Notes under the pieces: generated by a model
The model's database searches: none
Seen by the model: the letters and a program-made list of their open reading frames with translations, nothing else
Told to the model about the DNA's origin: nothing
Origin: Bacillota bacterium
GTDB taxonomy: Bacteria > Bacillota > Bacilli > Alicyclobacillales > SLC66
Direction of reading: 5' to 3'
DNA: 45,188 bases
NCBI GenBank assembly: GCA_021785975.1
Contig: JAJYOE010000010.1
Coordinates: forward strand, 1-45,188
Position numbers and translations under genes: made by a program
Shown: positions 27,950 to 38,075 of the stretch, one piece after another
How the letters are laid out: each line of letters begins with the position of its first letter
Numbering within the stretch: position 1 is the first letter of the stretch

Positions 27950-30394
27950 ATGACTGCCACATGGGCCGACGCATTGTTTGAAAACCAAATGGTGGGTGTG
28001 ATCCAGACCATTAATCGCACGATAGTCAAGGTCAATAAAGTATTCACCAGTTTATTTGATTATGAGGAACAGGATATTATTCATCGAAATACCTCCGTCC
28101 TCTATCAGAGTCGCGATGATTATTTGAAATACGGAATGCAAATCTACCAATCGCTATATAAGCCCATCCCTGTGACTATTCCCGAAGTGTTATGGAAGAC
28201 CCGAAACGGCGAACCAAAGTGGGTCCAACTCATCGGACAGTTTATCGACAAAAATGAGAACAATGTTATCTGGCTTGTCATCGATATTAACCACCGAAAA
28301 GAAGTAGAACACCAACTAGAATCAGCGCTAGCAGAACATCACGCTATCTTAAATAACGCAATTGCTGGCATCGTATACATAAAAGACCGTAAAATTCTTG
28401 AATTCAATCAAACGTTTGCAGAGATATTCGGCTATGAGAGAGAAGAATTATTGCACCAGGATGTGCGCCTCCTTTTTGTCAACGACAGCGAGTATGATCT
28501 AGTGGGAAAAAAAGCTTATTCCATGATCGACGAACAGGGTAGCTACGCCAGTGAACAGCGCTTCCAAAAAAAAGACGGCACCGTTTTCTGGGTTTTTTAT
28601 GGTGCAAAGGCCATTATTCCCAACCAATCTGCTGACGGAACTATTTGGGTGGTCAATGATATCTCAGAACAAAAGAACGCGGAGGCGCTTCTCATTGCAG
28701 AGCGCAATAAAGCAAATGTCACCCTGTCATCCATCGGAGATGCGGTGATCACCACTGATACCTTCGGCATCGTTGAATATATGAACCCCGTAGCGGCTGA
28801 CATGGTGGGATTGACGCTAGAACAGGCTATCGGCAAACCTCTTTTTGAGGTATTCCGAATCGTCAACGAAAAAACAAACGTTCCTGTCGCGAGTCCAGTC
28901 GATCGCGTTTTGCGGGAAGGGGTAGTCGTGGGACTAGCCAATCACACACTGCTTCTTTCCCATGACGGGAATGCCTATGCGATCGAGGATTCTGCAGCGC
29001 CAATTGTCGATCATGACCAGCACATTATCGGTTGTGTGCTGGTTTTTCATGATGTCACCGAAACAAGACACTGGAATGACCAGATGGAATGGCAAGCCAA
29101 TCACGATGTCCTCACTGGTCTCTCCAACCGCACAAGATATATTGAACACCTGAAACATGCGATGAAAAGCGCAGAAACAGATGGCTATAAGCTGGTCATT
29201 GCATTACTTGACCTCGATAATTTCAAGATTATCAATGACCATTACGGGCACGCGCTCGGTGATCAGCTGTTGATACAAGCCGCCAATCGTTTGCGATCCG
29301 CCGTATCGGCAAATGAATTAGCAGCCCGTCTTGGAGGAGACGAATTCGCCCTTTTACTGGATCATATTGATTCATTTCAAGAAGCCACCTTGCGCTTAGA
29401 ACTAATCAAACAACAATTACTTGAACCCTTCTGGATTCAAGGCATCTCACTCACTGTCAATGCGAGCATCGGAACCACTCTTTTCCCTGATGATTCTGGT
29501 GACTCCGACACACTCCTTCGCCACGTGGACCAGGCCATGTACACTGCCAAACAACTGGGGAGAAACCGAATTTACGCATACGACCTTCAGCAGGAAGAAG
29601 CGAGAAACCTTCGCTATCAGCAGTTGTTTCGCCTGCGCAGCGCACTGGAAAATGAAGAGTTCACGTTATATTATCAGCCAAAAGTCAACCTCCTGAAAAA
29701 AGAACTGGTTGGCCTTGAAGCCTTGATTCGCTGGAAGCATCCGGAAAAGGGCTTGGTGATGCCGGGAGACTTTTTGCCTGTCATTGCGGATGACCCCTTT
29801 ATGCTGGACTTGGGCCGCTGGGTGATGGATAGTGCGCTCAAACAAATTTCGCTTTGGAATCGACAACAACTGACGACCATAGTCAGTATTAACATTCCTG
29901 CTCAGCAGTTGTTGCACGACGACTTTATCTGCGATGTGGAGTCGATGCTATCCAAATACCCGATGGTTGCACCACATCAATTGGAAATGGAGATCTTAGA
30001 GACGGACGCCTTAAAAGATGTAGACAAGGTACAAGCCGTGATTTTGCATTTGCAAAAGAAAGGCATTCGTTTCTCCCTTGACGATTTTGGCACTGGCTAC
30101 TCCTCACTCGCATATATGAAGCACCTGCCTGTAGACATTTTAAAGATTGACCGTTCCTTTATTGTGGACATGTTAGAAGATGAACAGGAATTAGCGATTG
30201 TCCGAGGCATCATCGGGATGGCCAAAGTCTTTCGCAAGGATTTGATTGCAGAAGGCATAGAAAATAATTCTCAGAGCACCGCGCTAATCGAACTTGGTTG
30301 TGAAAATGGCCAGGGATTCTGGATTAGCAGACCAATGCCTGCAGATAAGATACAAGAATGGGTCACAAATTTTCAATCGTCTCTCAGAGCCTAA
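27950..30394 (+). CDS. PAS-GGDEF-EAL c-di-GMP protein
   Basis: RLGGDEFALLLD; GLEALIRWKHPEKG; SLDDFGTGYSSLAYMKHLPVDILKIDRSFI. Confidence 0.94.
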   Translation: MTATWADALFENQMVGVIQTINRTIVKVNKVFTSLFDYEEQDIIHRNTSVLYQSRDDYLKYGMQIYQSLYKPIPVTIPEVLWKTRNGEPKWVQLIGQFIDKNENNVIWLVIDINHRKEVEHQLESALAEHHAILNNAIAGIVYIKDRKILEFNQTFAEIFGYEREELLHQDVRLLFVNDSEYDLVGKKAYSMIDEQGSYASEQRFQKKDGTVFWVFYGAKAIIPNQSADGTIWVVNDISEQKNAEALLIAERNKANVTLSSIGDAVITTDTFGIVEYMNPVAADMVGLTLEQAIGKPLFEVFRIVNEKTNVPVASPVDRVLREGVVVGLANHTLLLSHDGNAYAIEDSAAPIVDHDQHIIGCVLVFHDVTETRHWNDQMEWQANHDVLTGLSNRTRYIEHLKHAMKSAETDGYKLVIALLDLDNFKIINDHYGHALGDQLLIQAANRLRSAVSANELAARLGGDEFALLLDHIDSFQEATLRLELIKQQLLEPFWIQGISLTVNASIGTTLFPDDSGDSDTLLRHVDQAMYTAKQLGRNRIYAYDLQQEEARNLRYQQLFRLRSALENEEFTLYYQPKVNLLKKELVGLEALIRWKHPEKGLVMPGDFLPVIADDPFMLDLGRWVMDSALKQISLWNRQQLTTIVSINIPAQQLLHDDFICDVESMLSKYPMVAPHQLEMEILETDALKDVDKVQAVILHLQKKGIRFSLDDFGTGYSSLAYMKHLPVDILKIDRSFIVDMLEDEQELAIVRGIIGMAKVFRKDLIAEGIENNSQSTALIELGCENGQGFWISRPMPADKIQEWVTNFQSSLRA

Positions 30395-30463
30395 GAGGAT
30401 TAAATCGACTGAGGATTGACAAAAATAACTAAATACATGTCGTGCCTTTTGGAGGAAGCAACC

Positions 30464-31138
30464 ATGCGGAGCGATTCCCGTCCCAAATGGAGCAAGTCAG
30501 TTAGCATCTTATGGACGATAGGCATTCTAATTATCGGCATTTTACTAGTGGTGGCTTTTTTTTATCTGGACAAAAACAACCGCATATCTTTAGCTATTCA
30601 GTCCTGGGGCGCGTGGGGGATCATATTGTCCGTCTTCCTCATGGCATTATTTTGTGTGATTCCGGTGCCCTCTGAATTCCTCATGATCATGAACATGAAA
30701 ATCTTTGGCGTGTGGTGGGGAATTTTTTACACGTGGGTTGGCGCGATGATAGGAGCGGTCGCCGTCTTTTTTATAGCAAGGTCCATTGGCTCAAGGATCC
30801 TTCAGGCCTTTATAACGGAAAAACGCCTGCAGCAAGTCAACAAATGGATCAAAAGCCGAGGGCCTATCGGCCTCTTGATCGTGCGGCTCGTCCCCTTACC
30901 TTTTATCGTAGTCAACTATTCTGCAGGCGTCATGGAATCGGTAAGTACCTGGGAATACGTGTGGACAACGGGACTAGGCCTTCTTCCCTATGACCTTGGT
31001 GCTGCACTGGTCTATTTGGGGCTATCCACCAAGTACATCTGGTGGCTCGCTATTGGCGGACTGGCTGTCGTAGGAATCTGGGTGGGAGGATACCTTTTCA
31101 GCCGATCCGCCAATAAACTGAACCGCGTTGCGCAATGA
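30464..31138 (+). CDS. DedA/TVP38 (VTT/SNARE-associated) membrane protein
   Basis: WGAWGIILSVFLMALFCVIPVPSEFLMIMNMKIFGVWWGIFYTWVGAMIGAVAVFFIARSIG; SD TTGGAGGAAG. Confidence 0.85.
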   Translation: MRSDSRPKWSKSVSILWTIGILIIGILLVVAFFYLDKNNRISLAIQSWGAWGIILSVFLMALFCVIPVPSEFLMIMNMKIFGVWWGIFYTWVGAMIGAVAVFFIARSIGSRILQAFITEKRLQQVNKWIKSRGPIGLLIVRLVPLPFIVVNYSAGVMESVSTWEYVWTTGLGLLPYDLGAALVYLGLSTKYIWWLAIGGLAVVGIWVGGYLFSRSANKLNRVAQ

Positions 31139-31153
31139 ATCACATCTGTATTT

Positions 31154-33457
31154 TTACTTTGTAAACAGCATTACCCCGGTTTCCGCTGGCAGATTCAGGG
31201 CAATCGACCCGTTTTTAACCACATACCCATGATTCCCGTTCAGCGCATCGTATACTCTAGTCCCGTTGCGCAGAATAGAAGACACGTTTATGGTTAGCGA
31301 TGCTTTAGCGCCGTTATTGATCGCGACTATCGCCGTTGCATTTGCGGCCTTAGCACCAAGCGCATCTTTCCCGTTTCTGATGGTTCGCGCAAAGACAATG
31401 GTGTTACCTTGTGCGTACAGTTGTTGATAATTCCCGCTCTGCAGTACGGGATGGGAATTGCGGATCTGCCCGAGTTTGATAAAGTAATTGATGAGCGATT
31501 GATTCACGTTGCCCCATGGGTACGTTCCGCGGTCAAGAGGATCTTTATAGCCAATCATCCCCGCTTCGTCCCCGTAGTAAATCATGGGAACGCCGACAAA
31601 ACCGTATTGAAAGTCTGCCACTAGTTTGAATTTCTGTATTCCTGCCGCCTTTTGCGCCGCTGTTGGCTGCCAGAATGCCTGTTGATTGGCGGAAGTGCTT
31701 GAGGCGTCAGGCGCCCCTTCAAGAATCGTTAAAATTCGTTCCGTATCATGTGAATCCAAGAGATTCATTTCCGCATACATTGCCGGTTTCGGATACTCCT
31801 CCAGCATCTGCATCAGCGTGGAGCCAAACTGGCTGGCGTTCATGGAGTAATTCTGAACGTTCCCATCGTTATAGGAACCCCTGAAAAACGAAATGACATC
31901 GTTGCGGAACGGGTAGTTCATCGTCGAGTCCCATGTGGTGCCAGTTAGCCAGTCAACGCCATTGTCATTCGTTGGATCATTCCAGTCTTCACCGATGATC
32001 GCCGCATTGGGGTTGACTTGCTTGACCGCATGGCGAAATGCCGTCCACCAGGCGACTGAGTAATTATTATTGTTCGCAGAATCAAGCCGCCACCCTGAGG
32101 CGCCAAGCGATAACCAATACCGCGCGACCGAGTTGGTGGCAGGATTCGTGGGATTTTTGGGATCCCATTTCCCGTAGACAAATTGTTGCCACGCTTTCCC
32201 TGCCGTATTGGTTTGAGGAAGGGTATCGATCCCGCTCCATCCCAAATACCCGGTGGGAGTCCACTGATAAAATGAGTAATATGGAGATTTGACCTTACCG
32301 CCTGACGTAAATTGCTGATAAGCACCTACTGTATTGTAATTGCCAAAGCGGTTAAAGTAGAGACTGTCACTGCCCGTATCTTCAAACACGCCATCCAGTA
32401 TTACATGCATTCCTAATTTTTTGGAGGCGGAAATGAGATTTTTATAAGTTTGGAGCGTGCCAAAACCGGGATCAATTTGATAAAAATTTCCTGTATCATA
32501 CTTGTGATTGGATTCCGCCTGAAAAATAGGCGTCATATACAGCGTGTTTACGCCAAGTTGATGTAAATATTGAAGTTTATCGATGATGCCCTGCAAATCT
32601 CCGCCAAAAAAGTCGGTGCTCCAGGTACCGTTTCCGAGTGCGGCGAGTTCTTTTTTGTAATTGGGGCTTTTAGGATTGGGGACGATGTTGGGATCATAAG
32701 GAATACTATTCCAATTTTTATGAAACTGTACAGGAACGAGCCCTTCACTGCCATTTGGCAACGTACCGATTGCTTTTTGGGTTAAAGGATTCTCATCATT
32801 GGCTTTATTGCCGTTAAAAAACCGGTCCGGGAATATTTCATAGATAAGTCCATGCACCAACCAATTCGGTGTAGTAAATGTATTGGCATATACCGTGATG
32901 TGATATGGAATAATCATATCCGAAGAAGCAGCTGCCGTACCCACTCCTCCGTACCCGTTGCCATTATCGCCATAATACGCCACTTGTCTACCAGCTCGCG
33001 CATAAAAGTTATAGGACAGGATACCAGGTACCATCAGGTACTTCGCAGGGATGGTACCTTCCCACAAAGAAGACGTTTTGGCTTTTGAAACGCCAACCAA
33101 TTGATCGAAGCGACTGCCAGTAACGCGATGCATGACAACTTGAGCAGAATGTTGAATGTTATTGTTCACATTTTGAAGTTGAATGGTGGCCGAAGTCATA
33201 TCTGCAGGCCCGAGCAAACGCAAGGTAACGGGCGAATCCGTCGGGTCTGCTCCAAATGGAGTGCGATAGAGCGTTTCATAGGAATTATGATATAGCGATG
33301 AAACAAGTGCTGAGGATGTTGCCGAGACAGGCTTTGCGGACTGGGCAGCGCGAGCCAATGGGCCGGGAAGCGTGGATTGACTGATCGTCAATGCGCCTGC
33401 TGCTAGTATGATCGTCGAAACCACTGCGGATCGTCGAAGCGGGTGCTTATCCAACAA
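31154..33457 (-). CDS. Secreted GH13 glycosidase (neopullulanase/cyclomaltodextrinase-like)
   Basis: IFPDRFFNG, DGVFEDTGSDS, GWRLDSANNN, IGEDWND, LLDSHDTERIL motifs; signal peptide; TTG start after SD AAGGAG. Confidence 0.92.
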   Translation of the reverse strand: MLDKHPLRRSAVVSTIILAAGALTISQSTLPGPLARAAQSAKPVSATSSALVSSLYHNSYETLYRTPFGADPTDSPVTLRLLGPADMTSATIQLQNVNNNIQHSAQVVMHRVTGSRFDQLVGVSKAKTSSLWEGTIPAKYLMVPGILSYNFYARAGRQVAYYGDNGNGYGGVGTAAASSDMIIPYHITVYANTFTTPNWLVHGLIYEIFPDRFFNGNKANDENPLTQKAIGTLPNGSEGLVPVQFHKNWNSIPYDPNIVPNPKSPNYKKELAALGNGTWSTDFFGGDLQGIIDKLQYLHQLGVNTLYMTPIFQAESNHKYDTGNFYQIDPGFGTLQTYKNLISASKKLGMHVILDGVFEDTGSDSLYFNRFGNYNTVGAYQQFTSGGKVKSPYYSFYQWTPTGYLGWSGIDTLPQTNTAGKAWQQFVYGKWDPKNPTNPATNSVARYWLSLGASGWRLDSANNNNYSVAWWTAFRHAVKQVNPNAAIIGEDWNDPTNDNGVDWLTGTTWDSTMNYPFRNDVISFFRGSYNDGNVQNYSMNASQFGSTLMQMLEEYPKPAMYAEMNLLDSHDTERILTILEGAPDASSTSANQQAFWQPTAAQKAAGIQKFKLVADFQYGFVGVPMIYYGDEAGMIGYKDPLDRGTYPWGNVNQSLINYFIKLGQIRNSHPVLQSGNYQQLYAQGNTIVFARTIRNGKDALGAKAANATAIVAINNGAKASLTINVSSILRNGTRVYDALNGNHGYVVKNGSIALNLPAETGVMLFTK

Positions 33458-33485
33458 TCTCTCACTCCTTCTGTGAAACAATTCA

Positions 33486-33499
33486 TGAAAACGTTTGCG
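33486..33499. promoter_or_regulatory. cre-like box near the start of the GH13 transcript
   Basis: TGAAAACGTTTGCG, 13/14 to cre consensus; minus-strand -10 TATACT at 33505-33510. Confidence 0.5.
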
Positions 33500-33591
33500 C
33501 TATCAGTATAACGGATTTTTCGCGCAATAGGTAGAAGCAAATTAGATCGATTATAATACAATAAAATCCCTCGAAGGAAAGGAGCTTTTTG

Positions 33592-34437
33592 ATGACTGAT
33601 GACGTAGCAAAGAGTCTGGCTGACTCCACCACCCTGCATAACGGAGTTAACATGCCCTGGTTGGGACTGGGGGTGTACAAAGCTGCGGCTGGTAGGGAAG
33701 TGGAACAGGCAGTTCTCTCTGCGCTCCACCATGGTTATCGCAGCATCGACACGGCAAAATTGTACGCGAACGAGGAAAGCGTAGGCAAAGCACTACAAGA
33801 ATCTGGCGTACCACGCGAAGAAATTTTTGTCACCACGAAAGTATGGAATTCAGAACAGGGCTATGCATCGACACTTCAAGCTTTTGAGGAAAGCAGGGCC
33901 AAACTGGATCTCGAATACCTCGATCTCTACCTGATACACTGGCCGGTAAAAGGGAAGTACAAGGACACGTGGCGTGCGCTTGAAAAACTTTATCATGACG
34001 GCAAAGTGCGTGCGATCGGCGTCAGCAACTTTCAAGTTCACCATCTAGAGGATCTGATGCAGACTGCCGAAATCATGCCGATGGTCAACCAGGTAGAGTT
34101 CCACCCCCGCCTGACTCAAGTACAATTACGCGACTATTGCACGCAAAAGGGCATTCAGTTGGAAGCCTGGAGCCCACTCATGCGCGGAAAGGAACTACTT
34201 GACCACCCCACAGTACTAGGTATTGCCAATCACCACCAAAAAACCTCGGCTCAGGTCCTCATCCGCTGGGATTTGCAACACCATGTGGTGACGATCCCCA
34301 AATCCGTCCATGACCATCGCATCAAAGAGAATGCGGAGATTTTCGACTTCACCCTGACTAATGGGGAAATGGCCCAATTAGACCAGTTGAACACCGATCA
34401 GCGTGTCGGTCCGGACCCGGATAACTTTAACTTTTAA
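33592..34437 (+). CDS. Aldo/keto reductase
   Basis: MPWLGLGVYKAA, GYRSIDTAKLYANEESVGKAL, DLYLIHWPVKG, AIGVSNFQVHHL, IPKSVHDHRIKEN. Confidence 0.94.
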   Translation: MTDDVAKSLADSTTLHNGVNMPWLGLGVYKAAAGREVEQAVLSALHHGYRSIDTAKLYANEESVGKALQESGVPREEIFVTTKVWNSEQGYASTLQAFEESRAKLDLEYLDLYLIHWPVKGKYKDTWRALEKLYHDGKVRAIGVSNFQVHHLEDLMQTAEIMPMVNQVEFHPRLTQVQLRDYCTQKGIQLEAWSPLMRGKELLDHPTVLGIANHHQKTSAQVLIRWDLQHHVVTIPKSVHDHRIKENAEIFDFTLTNGEMAQLDQLNTDQRVGPDPDNFNF

Positions 34438-34448
34438 ATCGAAACCCG

Positions 34449-34492
34449 CCGAAGAACTCCTGCTAAAATGTGGAATTCTTCGGTGATTTTTT
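34449..34492 (+). terminator. Intrinsic terminator after aldo/keto reductase
   Basis: CCGAAGAA...TTCTTCGG followed by TGATTTTTTA. Confidence 0.65.
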
Positions 34493-37400
34493 ATGCGTGT
34501 TCCAATTTCAACCTTGATCCTCTCCCCGCTGGCTCTGCAGGCTCCACGATTAGTCGTCTTTGCAAACGTTGGCGCAGTTCTGGAACATGGCTGATTACGC
34601 CAATTGCCATGTTGTCCAGATGCAGTTTCTCGAGTTCAGTCACCACGACGTCAAGAAGTTCCTGATCGAGCGTGCCAAACCCTTCATCCAAGAAGAAAAA
34701 CTCTAGCGGATATTTGCCGCGCAATTGGATGTGTGATGAAAGGGACAGCGCAAGTGCGAGTGAGGTGAGAAACGTTTCGCCACCGGAAAGCGTAGTTACT
34801 GGCCTGATGACGCCGCCATTATGATGATCTCTCATTACAAATTCTCCATCCGCCATCAATTCCAAACTGTACCTTCCGCGCGTCAGTGTTGAAAGTCTGA
34901 CAGATGCCTGCCTCGCCACACTGACCATCTGCTCTCTCGCCATAAATTCCACAAACGTATTGCCCCGCAACAGGTCTTTTAGCAGTTGCATATGGTTTAC
35001 CTTGGTTTCAAGCTTGACCCTCTCCTTGTCGAGATCCAACCAGCGCGAATGCTTGACGCGGATATCGTCCAATCGCAGTTCGGCCTGCGCACGATTGGTA
35101 AGCGCTTCCTGATGCCTTACTTCTGCCATTTCCATTGATGCCTGAATGGATTCCCACAGACCCTGATCAACAGACCTTCCACCTAACTGTTGCATCAACT
35201 CATTTTGCACTGCTTGAATTTTAAGACCTTCCTCGTCAAATTGCCGCACTTTTAATGCAAAATCAGCTTGCTCTTCGGGGCGAAGCATGGCGTCCTGCGC
35301 CTCTTCCACTGTCGCAAATCGCTCTTCGTTCAATGAAAGAATGAGCTTATGTCTTGCTTCCTTTATCGCGCTTTGCCCTGCAACCCATTCTGTTTCTGAA
35401 ATCAACCGCTCTTGCATGGCACTCGCAAATTCGTCATTCGCTTTTTTTTCTGCATCGATGCACTGATCAAGTTGTTTTTGCAGCGAATCGAGCCCGCGGT
35501 TCACAGTATCTTGCATCTCTGCGGCAGTTCGATCGCCAACCAATTGCTGCAACCGCCGCTTGTTATCTTCCTGCTCCCGCTCGAGAAGTACCATTCTTGA
35601 TGTGCGTTCTTCCTCCTCGCGAGTTGCCAGATGAACCGCTTGATCCGCTTCTGTCACTTCTATCTGTATATTTCCAAGTTCCGTTCGTAACCTGATCAAC
35701 TGCTCGCGCTCGGCAGACGCCAAACGGTCAAACTCCAGCCACTGCTCCGCCTTCGCCTCTATCATCTGAATTCCTGTGTCCATCTCCAGTGCATCTAACA
35801 ACCCAAAATGATGGATTTGCGTTTGCCATTCCGCTTGCTTTGCATCCAGACTGCCCTCGAGAAGATTCAAGGATTTTGTTTGTTTGTCCTGTTCTTGCCG
35901 GGATACTGCGAGCCTTGACTGAATCACTGTGATGTCTTTCTCGGTCTTTTGCAGTGACTCCTCCGATTCGCGCAGCCTTTGCGAAAGTTTCTCTTGATCC
36001 TGTTCCCAGTTCTGTTTTAAGGTACGGATCTCTGCCATATGGGCTTCAAAATTGCGAATTGCGAGATCCCATTGTTGATGGTTCCAATCCATAAGAGCGG
36101 AGCCACTCTCCGGCTGTTGTTCCCATATATGCAATATGCGGGTCGTGTATAATTCGATTTCCTGATGACGACGGATCAGTTCATCCTGACTTTGCTGGAT
36201 CGCCACTTCTACTTTTGCTAGTTCCGCCTTGTATGTTTCCACTAGTTCGTATACTGCGTCAAGAGAATCATCAGCCTCATTTCCCGGCACGTTATCGAAA
36301 GTTCTCGACCACAATCGATGGGGATGATGAGTAGCGCCGCAAACCGGGCAGGGGTCTCCTTCCTGCAATTGGCTAGAAACTTTTTGCAAAAATTTTTGCT
36401 CCACTGAATCAAGGCGCTTTTTTGTCTCTGCATAAATCTGTTCAAGATCGGATTTGCTAGAAAGAAATGCCATTATCTTTTCATCTGCTATTGCCGCCGA
36501 ATATTCTGCTTCTCCAAGCGTCGTCACTAGTGGTTTCAATGATGCCAGCCATGTTTCGAGCGTCGAAAGCGCAACCGTACTTTCAGGGTTTTGTAGCAAA
36601 CGCTGATTCAAATTTTGTTGCAGATCTACCTTCATCCTTTGAATGGCATCAAAGTCTTTCTTTAGCTGCGCTAATTTATTTTCATCCTCATCAATTTGCT
36701 TCTCACGATCTTTCCATTCTTGAAAAAGTAATTCATACGCCTTTTTATCCTGTTGCCACTGAGAAGCGATCAATTGTAAGTGTTGAGTTTGCTGACGCAT
36801 AAGAGGAGGAACAAGGTGGGTATCAAGCATCCGCTCTGTTTCTGCCACTTCGGCACTGATGCGTTCCGCTGTTTGTGAGAGTTGCGATTTCCTACTTTCA
36901 GCATCTTTACGGTGCAAGACGGCTTCGCGATGTTCTTTGCCCACACTCGCGACTTCTACTTCACGCTCTCGTATCTCTTCTTCAAGTAAAAAAGCCTCGT
37001 TCAATTGTCCCAATTGCGTGTGTAGCAGAGGCTCCTGCCGATCCTTTTCGAACTTTGATTGTTTTAAGGCTTCTAGTGCAACATCGAGCATTTTGCGTGC
37101 GCGAATTTCACTTTCAAGCGCGCGCTTGTGCTTTACTTCTAATTGTTCTGCCTGTAACGCCACTTCCCGCTCTGTTTCCATCAATGGCTTTATCCGTTCT
37201 GCTCTTGCTCCAATTTCCAACCGTTTTCGCAGACGGTCTGTCTCCTCCGTCCGCATCTCATGAACCGCCTTGGTCTGATTGGCTTTGACCAATTGTACCT
37301 GAAGCGCATACACCTCTCTGGCCTCTTCATATTGTCCTTTCACCGTATTCAGCGTATGGACCGCCACGTCCAACACTTCATTAAACGAAATAAGGGCTGA

Positions 37401-38075
37401 CTCGGCTTGTCTCACCGCTTCTACAGAAGCGTCCCCTAATTCATTTTGGGCCGCGACCACCTGATTTTTATCACCAGTTCGCCGCTTATGATAGTCGTTA
37501 ATCCTGCCTAATAGCGCCTGACCATACTGTTCTAGGCCAAACAATCGTTCCGCCATCTGATTGCGATTGGCGCCGGTTAACTGCAGGAATTCAGCGAATC
37601 TACCTTGTGGCAACACTACTGCGCGCGTAAAGTCCTCTTGCTCAAGTCCTATCAAATTGCGGATCATATGGTTGACGCCTTGATTCCCTTCCGCAAGAAC
37701 GGTCATGCCAAAGCCTGTATCAGCAGAATCTTCCAGTTCAATCAATCGGCTAGAATGATGGGCGACAGCAAAACCTGTCGAACGCTTGAACACCCGGTCC
37801 ACCTGATACCGTTTTCGCGCATCCGTCCGGCCCAATTCAAATTCAAAACTGACTGCTACCTGTTTCTCCGCGTGATTGAGAATGCCTTGCTTTCTGGATG
37901 CTCTTCCTACTTCTCCATAGAGAGCCAGGGTAATCGCATCTAAAATGGTGGATTTGCCGCTCCCTGTAGGGCCAAAGATGCCAAACATCCCGATATCGGT
38001 AAGCTTTTTAAAATCAATTTCCTGTCGTTCCCGAAAGCTGTGCAATCCCGCAATGGTCAAGCGGATCGGCTTCAT
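34491..38075 (-). CDS. sbcC: Exonuclease SbcC (SMC-like ATPase)
   Basis: FGIFGPTGSGKSTILDAITLALYG, zinc-hook CPVCGATHHP, LSGGETFLTSLALALSLSSHI, FFLDEGFGTLD. Confidence 0.95.
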   Translation of the reverse strand: MKPIRLTIAGLHSFRERQEIDFKKLTDIGMFGIFGPTGSGKSTILDAITLALYGEVGRASRKQGILNHAEKQVAVSFEFELGRTDARKRYQVDRVFKRSTGFAVAHHSSRLIELEDSADTGFGMTVLAEGNQGVNHMIRNLIGLEQEDFTRAVVLPQGRFAEFLQLTGANRNQMAERLFGLEQYGQALLGRINDYHKRRTGDKNQVVAAQNELGDASVEAVRQAESALISFNEVLDVAVHTLNTVKGQYEEAREVYALQVQLVKANQTKAVHEMRTEETDRLRKRLEIGARAERIKPLMETEREVALQAEQLEVKHKRALESEIRARKMLDVALEALKQSKFEKDRQEPLLHTQLGQLNEAFLLEEEIREREVEVASVGKEHREAVLHRKDAESRKSQLSQTAERISAEVAETERMLDTHLVPPLMRQQTQHLQLIASQWQQDKKAYELLFQEWKDREKQIDEDENKLAQLKKDFDAIQRMKVDLQQNLNQRLLQNPESTVALSTLETWLASLKPLVTTLGEAEYSAAIADEKIMAFLSSKSDLEQIYAETKKRLDSVEQKFLQKVSSQLQEGDPCPVCGATHHPHRLWSRTFDNVPGNEADDSLDAVYELVETYKAELAKVEVAIQQSQDELIRRHQEIELYTTRILHIWEQQPESGSALMDWNHQQWDLAIRNFEAHMAEIRTLKQNWEQDQEKLSQRLRESEESLQKTEKDITVIQSRLAVSRQEQDKQTKSLNLLEGSLDAKQAEWQTQIHHFGLLDALEMDTGIQMIEAKAEQWLEFDRLASAEREQLIRLRTELGNIQIEVTEADQAVHLATREEEERTSRMVLLEREQEDNKRRLQQLVGDRTAAEMQDTVNRGLDSLQKQLDQCIDAEKKANDEFASAMQERLISETEWVAGQSAIKEARHKLILSLNEERFATVEEAQDAMLRPEEQADFALKVRQFDEEGLKIQAVQNELMQQLGGRSVDQGLWESIQASMEMAEVRHQEALTNRAQAELRLDDIRVKHSRWLDLDKERVKLETKVNHMQLLKDLLRGNTFVEFMAREQMVSVARQASVRLSTLTRGRYSLELMADGEFVMRDHHNGGVIRPVTTLSGGETFLTSLALALSLSSHIQLRGKYPLEFFFLDEGFGTLDQELLDVVVTELEKLHLDNMAIGVISHVPELRQRLQRRLIVEPAEPAGRGSRLKLEHA

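Noticed and set aside
36859-37288. Plus-strand ORFs inside sbcC
   Set aside because: Antisense to a clear long CDS; low-complexity Ser/Arg/Leu composition typical of shadow ORFs.
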